A stretch of DNA of 5,265 bases, taken from NCBI GenBank assembly GCA_030425785.1, contig JAUHYJ010000306.1, forward strand, positions 1 to 5,265, given 5' to 3'. How positions within the stretch are numbered: the stretch's first letter is position 1; every line of letters starts with the position of its first letter. Made by a program: the position numbers and the translations under genes. The DNA is from Acidimicrobiia bacterium. GTDB lineage: Bacteria > Actinomycetota > Acidimicrobiia > Acidimicrobiales > Ilumatobacteraceae. Positions 1 through 5,265 of this stretch are shown here, in pieces. Under the pieces are notes generated by a model that saw only the letters and a program-made list of their open reading frames with translations, was not told where the DNA came from and ran no database searches.

Positions 1-3000
1 GATCGCGTTCCGTCACGAACTCGTCGAACTCATCGCGCGCCCGCGCGACGGCATCGCGTTGGGTGGCGGTCGGTGGGCCGGTCGTGTCGCCGTGCCAGCG
101 GGCGACACGTTCGACGAGCGCCCTGATCGACGGCGTGTCCGGCTCGTCGAGCGCGGTTCGGTCGGCATCGCCACAGAGCCTGATCGCAGCGTCGTCGAGA
201 AGCCGTGCCGCGGCGTCGGCGCGACCGAGCAGGTCGGCCCCGCCTGGTGTCTGCACGATCGTCGCGCGGAGGTGACGGAGGCGCTCGCGGAGCCGATCGA
301 CGTCGCGTTCGGCGCCGGCGACGAGACGGGCCAGGTCGGCGGTCTCGAGACGGAAGGCCGGTTCGTCCGCGTTCGAGACGGCAGGAACGGCACGAACTTC
401 GAACGATTCGGGGCCGGCGAGCACCACCGGCGCGTCACCGGTGTCGAGCCGGACGACCTCGACCCGGTAGCTGCCGGGCGCCACGAGTTGTCCCTGGGGT
501 GGATGGTCCCAGGGCGCTCGGAAGCCGTCCGGCTCGAGCGACACCGGGTCGGCCGGTGGCCGCCGGAGGTCCCAGGTCGCGCGGTGCAGACCGGCCGTGT
601 TGGCGGCCGGCACCATGCGCACGACCTCGCCGTCGGCGGTACTGACCCGCAGCACGAGGGCCGGTGACTCCTCGAGCCGTTCGTCGCGGAGCACGTCCCA
701 GCCGGGGAACCCGATGTCGTCGCCGTCCGCCGCCAGCTTCCGCTCGATGACACGTCGTTGCTCCTTGCCGCTGCGGATGTCGTCGGTGAGGTGGTACGTG
801 AAGATCGCCCCGACGTCCGGGTTCGGTTCGCGGAACGCCGTCGACCCGAGCGCCGGCTGTCCCACGCCCTGCATCGGCTGGTACGGCACGTACCACCATG
901 CGTCCCGGACCGGGCCGAGCGCGACGGGCGCCTCGACGTGCTCGGCCAGTGAGCGGAGCGGCCCGTAGTCGTCGAGCACGTAGATGCCGCGCCCGAACGT
1001 GCCGACGACGAGGTCGTCGTCGCGTCGCTGGATGGCGAGGTCGCGCACGGCGATCGTCGGCAGGTCGAGGCGGTGCCAGGTGCGGCCGCCGTCGAGGGTC
1101 ACGTGGACGCCGCGCTCGGCGCCGACGAAGATCAACTCTGATCGTTCGTGGTCCTGTTCGACGGACCACACGATCGTGTCGCCGGGCAGGTCGCCGACGA
1201 TCGACGTCCAGGTGCGACCCCGGTCGCGGCTCTCGAACAGGTACGGCTGGTCGTCGCCGCTCTTGTGATCGTCGGCGGCGACGATCACGGCGTCGGGATC
1301 GTGACGGGAGGGCTCGAGGTCGTTCACGAAGGCGGCGTCGGGCAGGCCGTCCGGCGTCGCCATCCGTTGCCAGGAGCCTCCACCGTCCTCGCTGACGTGG
1401 AGCAGGCCGTCGTCGGTGCCGACGTACAGCAGGCCCTCGACGAGCGGCGACTCGGCCATGGCGGTGATGGTGGCGTAGTCGGACATCGCGCCGTGGTCCC
1501 AGAGGGAGTCGACGCTGCGGACCGGACCGTCGACCCGCAGTCCGTACCGGTTGGCATCGGTCGTCAGGTCGTCGCTGATCGGTGCCCACGAATCGCCGCG
1601 ATCGTCGCTGCGCCAGACCCGCTGCGACGCCACGTACAACGTGCCGGGCCGGTGCGAGCTCACGACGATCGGCGTGTCCCAGTTCCAGCGTTCGGGCGGG
1701 TCGCCGGGCGCCGGCACGGGTCGGATGTCGGTGCGCTCCATCGTCGACGTGTCGTGCCGGAAGACGTTGCCGTTCTGCAGTTCGACGTAGCTGATGCGCC
1801 CGTCGTGCGGGTCGAACGCGGCGTGGTAGCCGTCGGCGCCGAGGACGACCATCCAGTCCTGGTTGCGGACGCCGTCGCAGTGCATCGTGCGGGTCGGGCC
1901 GCGCAGCGTCCCGAGGTCCTGCGCGCCGCCGAGCACGTTCGTGAACGGCACCGAGTCGTCGACGGCGACGCGGTAGAACTGCGAGATCGGCAGGTTCGAG
2001 ACGTGACGCCACTCGTCGCCGTCGTCGAAGCTCTCGTACAGGCCGCCGTCGCACCCGACGATCAGGTGGCGGGCGTCGGCCGGGTCGATCCAGAGCACGT
2101 GGTTGTCGGAGTGCTTGTTGGTGCCGCTCTCCAGCCGGCGGAAGTTCGCGCCGCCATCGGTGGTGACGTGGAGGAACACGTCGACCTGGTACACCCGCTC
2201 GGCGTCGACCGGCGACGCGAACAGCTCCTGGTAGTAGTGGGGGCCCGTCCCGCCGCTGACGTACTCGTTGCGCCGCTCCCAGGAGCGCCCGCGTGTGGTC
2301 GAACGGTAGAACCCCTGCTCGTCGTCGTCGGCCGCCTCGATCGTCGCGTACACGAGGCGCGGATCGGCCGGCGTGACCGCGAGGCCGATCCGGCCCATGT
2401 CGGAGTTCGGGAGGCCGGCATCGATGCGGGTGAACGAGGCGCCGCCGTCGTTCGAGACGTGGATGCCCGACCCGGGCCCTCCGGCGAGGAACGACCACAC
2501 TCGTCGACGCCGCTGGTACGTGGCGGCGATGACGGTGTCGGGATCGTCGGGCGCGAGCACGATGCTGGTGACGCCGGTGTCGTCGTCGACGTGCAGGATG
2601 CGATCCCAGGCCTCGCCGCCGTCGGTGGTCTTGTAGAGCCCGCGCTCGCCGCCGCTCGACCAGAGCGGCCCCTCCGCCGCCACGTAGACGGTGTCGCCGT
2701 CCCGTGGGTCGATCAGGATCTCGCTGATGTGCTCGGTGCGTCCGAGACCGACGTGCGTCCAGCTGTTGCCGGCGTCGAGGCTCTTGTAGACGCCGTCCCC
2801 CCATCCGACGTGCCGGCCGCTGACCGCTTCGCCGGTGCCGACCCACACGACCTCGGGTCGCGTCGGGTCGATCGTCACGCAGCCGATCGAATACGAGTGC
2901 TCGTCGTCGAAGATCGGGGTCCACGTGATGCCGGCGTTCGTGGTCTTCCACACGCCGCCCGACCCGACCGCGACGTACCAGGTGCTCGTGTCGGACGGAT

Positions 3001-3112
3001 GGATCGCGATGTCGGCGATCCGGCCGCCCATCAGGGCGGGGCCGATGCTGCGCAGCGGCAACCCGCCGATGGCTCGCGCCAGCGGGTCGATGTCGGTGGT
3101 CTCGTCGGCCAT
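1..3112 (-). CDS. Sortilin/VPS10-like BNR (Asp-box) beta-propeller protein, 3' end outside window
   Basis: The frame reads 1037 codons from ATG at 3112 to the left edge without a stop; I checked every codon. Residues 18-37 (LPLRSIGPALMGGRIADIAI) and the GTFGRGIYVLDDYGPLR signature at 704-720 mark the large bacterial family annotated as WD40/YVTN/BNR-like or sortilin-like 'glycosyl hydrolase', usually about 1000-1100 residues, so little should be missing. Asp-box-like motifs (S/T-x-D-x-G-x-x-W/F) begin at residues 57, 111, 162, 220, 271, 317, 361, 502, 574, 628 and 672, consistent with one or two propellers. Residues about 740-910 form a beta-rich domain resembling the FlgD/Ig-like tail of this family, and 917-1037 look helical and highly charged. 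There is no signal peptide: the N-terminus is MADETTDIDPLARAIGG. An in-frame TAG at 3122-3124 leaves only ATG 3112 or GTG 3115 as starts. No catalytic role is established to my knowledge, and 'glycosyl hydrolase' should not be read as an activity. It lies 49 nt after the MscS gene. Confidence 0.92.
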   Translation of the reverse strand, partial: MADETTDIDPLARAIGGLPLRSIGPALMGGRIADIAIHPSDTSTWYVAVGSGGVWKTTNAGITWTPIFDDEHSYSIGCVTIDPTRPEVVWVGTGEAVSGRHVGWGDGVYKSLDAGNSWTHVGLGRTEHISEILIDPRDGDTVYVAAEGPLWSSGGERGLYKTTDGGEAWDRILHVDDDTGVTSIVLAPDDPDTVIAATYQRRRRVWSFLAGGPGSGIHVSNDGGASFTRIDAGLPNSDMGRIGLAVTPADPRLVYATIEAADDDEQGFYRSTTRGRSWERRNEYVSGGTGPHYYQELFASPVDAERVYQVDVFLHVTTDGGANFRRLESGTNKHSDNHVLWIDPADARHLIVGCDGGLYESFDDGDEWRHVSNLPISQFYRVAVDDSVPFTNVLGGAQDLGTLRGPTRTMHCDGVRNQDWMVVLGADGYHAAFDPHDGRISYVELQNGNVFRHDTSTMERTDIRPVPAPGDPPERWNWDTPIVVSSHRPGTLYVASQRVWRSDDRGDSWAPISDDLTTDANRYGLRVDGPVRSVDSLWDHGAMSDYATITAMAESPLVEGLLYVGTDDGLLHVSEDGGGSWQRMATPDGLPDAAFVNDLEPSRHDPDAVIVAADDHKSGDDQPYLFESRDRGRTWTSIVGDLPGDTIVWSVEQDHERSELIFVGAERGVHVTLDGGRTWHRLDLPTIAVRDLAIQRRDDDLVVGTFGRGIYVLDDYGPLRSLAEHVEAPVALGPVRDAWWYVPYQPMQGVGQPALGSTAFREPNPDVGAIFTYHLTDDIRSGKEQRRVIERKLAADGDDIGFPGWDVLRDERLEESPALVLRVSTADGEVVRMVPAANTAGLHRATWDLRRPPADPVSLEPDGFRAPWDHPPQGQLVAPGSYRVEVVRLDTGDAPVVLAGPESFEVRAVPAVSNADEPAFRLETADLARLVAGAERDVDRLRERLRHLRATIVQTPGGADLLGRADAAARLLDDAAIRLCGDADRTALDEPDTPSIRALVERVARWHGDTTGPPTATQRDAVARARDEFDEFVTERD

Positions 3113-3120
3113 CACGAGAA

Positions 3121-3124
3121 CCTA
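3121..3124 (-). promoter_or_regulatory. Weak ribosome binding site overlapping an in-frame stop
   Basis: On the minus strand TAGG lies 8 nt before the ATG at 3112 and is the only Shine-Dalgarno-like sequence in the 49-nt spacer after the MscS gene. Its TAG (3122-3124) is also a stop in the frame of the propeller gene, so translation cannot begin further upstream. This decides that the protein has no N-terminal extension or signal peptide. The match is short, and coupling to the upstream gene or leaderless initiation remains possible. Confidence 0.35.
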
Positions 3125-3161
3125 TGCCGCGCCGGGTGCGTCGGTCGAGCGAGTCGGGTCG

Positions 3162-4121
3162 TCAGCGCTTCACGCTGCCGGCCGGCGTGACCTCGGCCTC
3201 GTTCTGCAGCGCCGCCTTGAAGCTGGGCGTTGCCTGGAGCGCGATGATGTCGGCGGGCATCTCGATGTCGGCGGCGTCGAGCTCGCGCTTGACCGTCTTG
3301 ATCGCGGCGTCCTTCACCTGCAGCGAGGTCGCCCGGCGAGCATCGGTCCAGAACATGGCGACGATGTCGACGGTCGAGACGTTCAGGCTCTCGACCAGCG
3401 CGATCGGCCGCGGCTCGGCCCGGATGCCGTCGACGGTGCCCAGGGCGTCCGCGATGACGCGTGTGGCGTCGGCGGCGTCGTTCTCGTACGCGATGCCGAC
3501 CGTGAACTGCTGCCGGTGGTGGTCGGTGTACGTGTGGACGACGATCTCGTTCTTGTACACGTCGCGGTTCGGGATGACGACCAACTCGCCGTCGTAGCGG
3601 ATGATGCGGGTCTCTCGGATGGTGATGCCCTCGACCGTGCCCGACTGGTCCATCACCTCGATCTGGTCGCCGGACCTGAACGGCTGACGGAACAGCAGGA
3701 GGATGCCCGACAGGGTGTTCTCGAAGATGTCCTGGAACGCGAAGCCGATCGCGATCGAGAAGAACCCGAGCCCGGCGAGCAGATCGACCGGACGGACCGA
3801 CGGGAAGGTGATCGCGAGTGCGATCAGGACCACGACGCCGAGGAAGAGCCATCCACCGACCTTGCTCATCACCGTCGCGAAGCTGGGTGTGTTGCGTCGT
3901 CCGAGCGTGCGTCGCAGCAGCGCTCGGATGCCGCGGCTGGCAGCCCAACCGAGCACGACGATGACGGCGGCGACGCCGATGCGCGGGAGAAAGTCGAGCG
4001 TCGACTCCCACAGCGATGACGCCGACTCCTCGATCTCGCTCGTCGGATCGTCCGGGCTGCGCCACCACATGGTCCGCGGTGTACCCGAGACGTCGCCGCC
4101 GAAAACGCCGCCGGCGATCAC
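3162..4121 (-). CDS. MscS-family mechanosensitive ion channel
   Basis: This is a small-conductance mechanosensitive channel of the inner membrane, which opens under membrane tension to release solutes on hypo-osmotic shock. The 319 residues (E. coli MscS has 286) hold TM1 at about 45-62, TM2 at 88-106 and the pore helix TM3 at 111-145, followed by the soluble beta domain, with GDQIEV at 151-156 and VVIPNRDVY at 181-189, and an alpha/beta vestibule domain to about 297. Aligning Q130 with E. coli Q112 keeps the glycine/alanine packing positions A116, G119, G126 and G139 and N135. The pore-constriction leucines L105/L109 become I123 and F127, and hinge G113 becomes D131; the GFAFQD version is common in the wider family. 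The start is either GTG at 4121, 9 nt after the upstream stop, or ATG at 4070 (302 residues). Neither has a strong ribosome site, and no other start codon lies between them. TGA stop at 3162-3164. Confidence 0.96.
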   Translation of the reverse strand: MIAGGVFGGDVSGTPRTMWWRSPDDPTSEIEESASSLWESTLDFLPRIGVAAVIVVLGWAASRGIRALLRRTLGRRNTPSFATVMSKVGGWLFLGVVVLIALAITFPSVRPVDLLAGLGFFSIAIGFAFQDIFENTLSGILLLFRQPFRSGDQIEVMDQSGTVEGITIRETRIIRYDGELVVIPNRDVYKNEIVVHTYTDHHRQQFTVGIAYENDAADATRVIADALGTVDGIRAEPRPIALVESLNVSTVDIVAMFWTDARRATSLQVKDAAIKTVKRELDAADIEMPADIIALQATPSFKAALQNEAEVTPAGSVKR

Positions 4122-4130
4122 GGCGCCGTG
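4119..4130. repeat. Perfect 12-bp palindrome in the gene junction
   Basis: CACGGCGCCGTG is its own reverse complement. It occupies the whole gap between the TGA of the surface protein (4131-4133) and the GTG start candidate of the channel gene, and it includes that GTG. It could be an operator-like site or a small RNA hairpin affecting initiation. At this GC content a 12-bp palindrome is expected a few times by chance in 5 kb, so only its position makes it notable. Confidence 0.4.

Positions 4131-5265
<1,135 letters not shown>

Noticed and set aside
13..753. A 246-codon Ser/Arg/Pro-rich minus-strand frame at the left edge
   Set aside because: It is out of frame with the continuous propeller gene and has frame-shadow composition.
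435..2951. An 838-codon Arg-rich open frame on the minus strand
   Set aside because: It overlaps the propeller gene in another frame and has the Arg/Pro/His-rich composition typical of a shifted frame in GC-rich DNA.
3113..3161. Possible terminator between the channel and propeller genes
   Set aside because: The 49-nt spacer has no stable stem followed by a T run on the minus strand.
1148..3190. A 680-codon open frame on the plus strand opposite the propeller gene
   Set aside because: It shares codon boundaries with the minus-strand gene, where GC-rich codons leave few stops on the complement. Its translation is Val/Asp/Arg-rich low-complexity sequence with no recognisable domain, whereas the minus strand gives a clear family match.
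2835..4019. A 394-codon plus-strand frame crossing the gap between the propeller and channel genes
   Set aside because: It lies antisense to two well-supported genes, and its Asp/Val/Arg-rich product resembles no family.

Overview
The window is very GC-rich, with GC/GTC/GAC-type codons throughout. It is densely coding, and all three genes lie on the minus strand, read from right to left. Their style suggests an actinobacterium, most plausibly of the Ilumatobacter/Acidimicrobiia kind. The main clue is the C-terminal tandem domain with Leu-Ala-Ser-Ser-x-Asn-Tyr-Gly-Pro-Gly and Cys-Val-Tyr-Thr-Tyr motifs, which is typical of exported proteins in that group. The taxonomic call is inference from composition and protein style only.

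Right part (4131 to the right edge): the C-terminal 377 codons of an exported surface-type protein whose N-terminus lies outside the window. In order it has the tail of a probable choice-of-anchor Q (parallel beta-helix type) region, two thrombospondin type 3 calcium-binding repeats, a linker of ten Glu-Pro pairs, and two tandem copies of a ~120-residue domain that are about 73% identical.

Middle (3162-4121): a complete MscS-family mechanosensitive channel with three membrane helices and a soluble beta domain. It starts only 9 nt after the upstream stop codon (or 60 nt if an internal ATG is used). It is in the same reading frame as the upstream gene, with one TGA between them.

Left part (left edge to 3112): 1037 codons of a large sortilin/VPS10-like beta-propeller protein (BNR/Asp-box repeats), open to the left edge and probably close to its natural C-terminus. 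It has eleven recognisable Asp-box-like motifs, a C-terminal beta domain and a helical tail. It has no signal peptide, and an in-frame stop just upstream fixes the start.

The short gaps and shared strand suggest one transcription unit, but nothing in the sequence shows a common pathway. The proteins look like a surface protein, an osmotic safety valve and a propeller protein of unknown role. I see no RNA genes, mobile elements, CRISPR arrays, clear promoter or terminator, and no stretch over 60 bases without a gene. I do not find convincing evidence of a new system here. The most useful leads are the missing signal peptide of the propeller protein, the single-TGA junction, and the repeat architecture of the surface protein.
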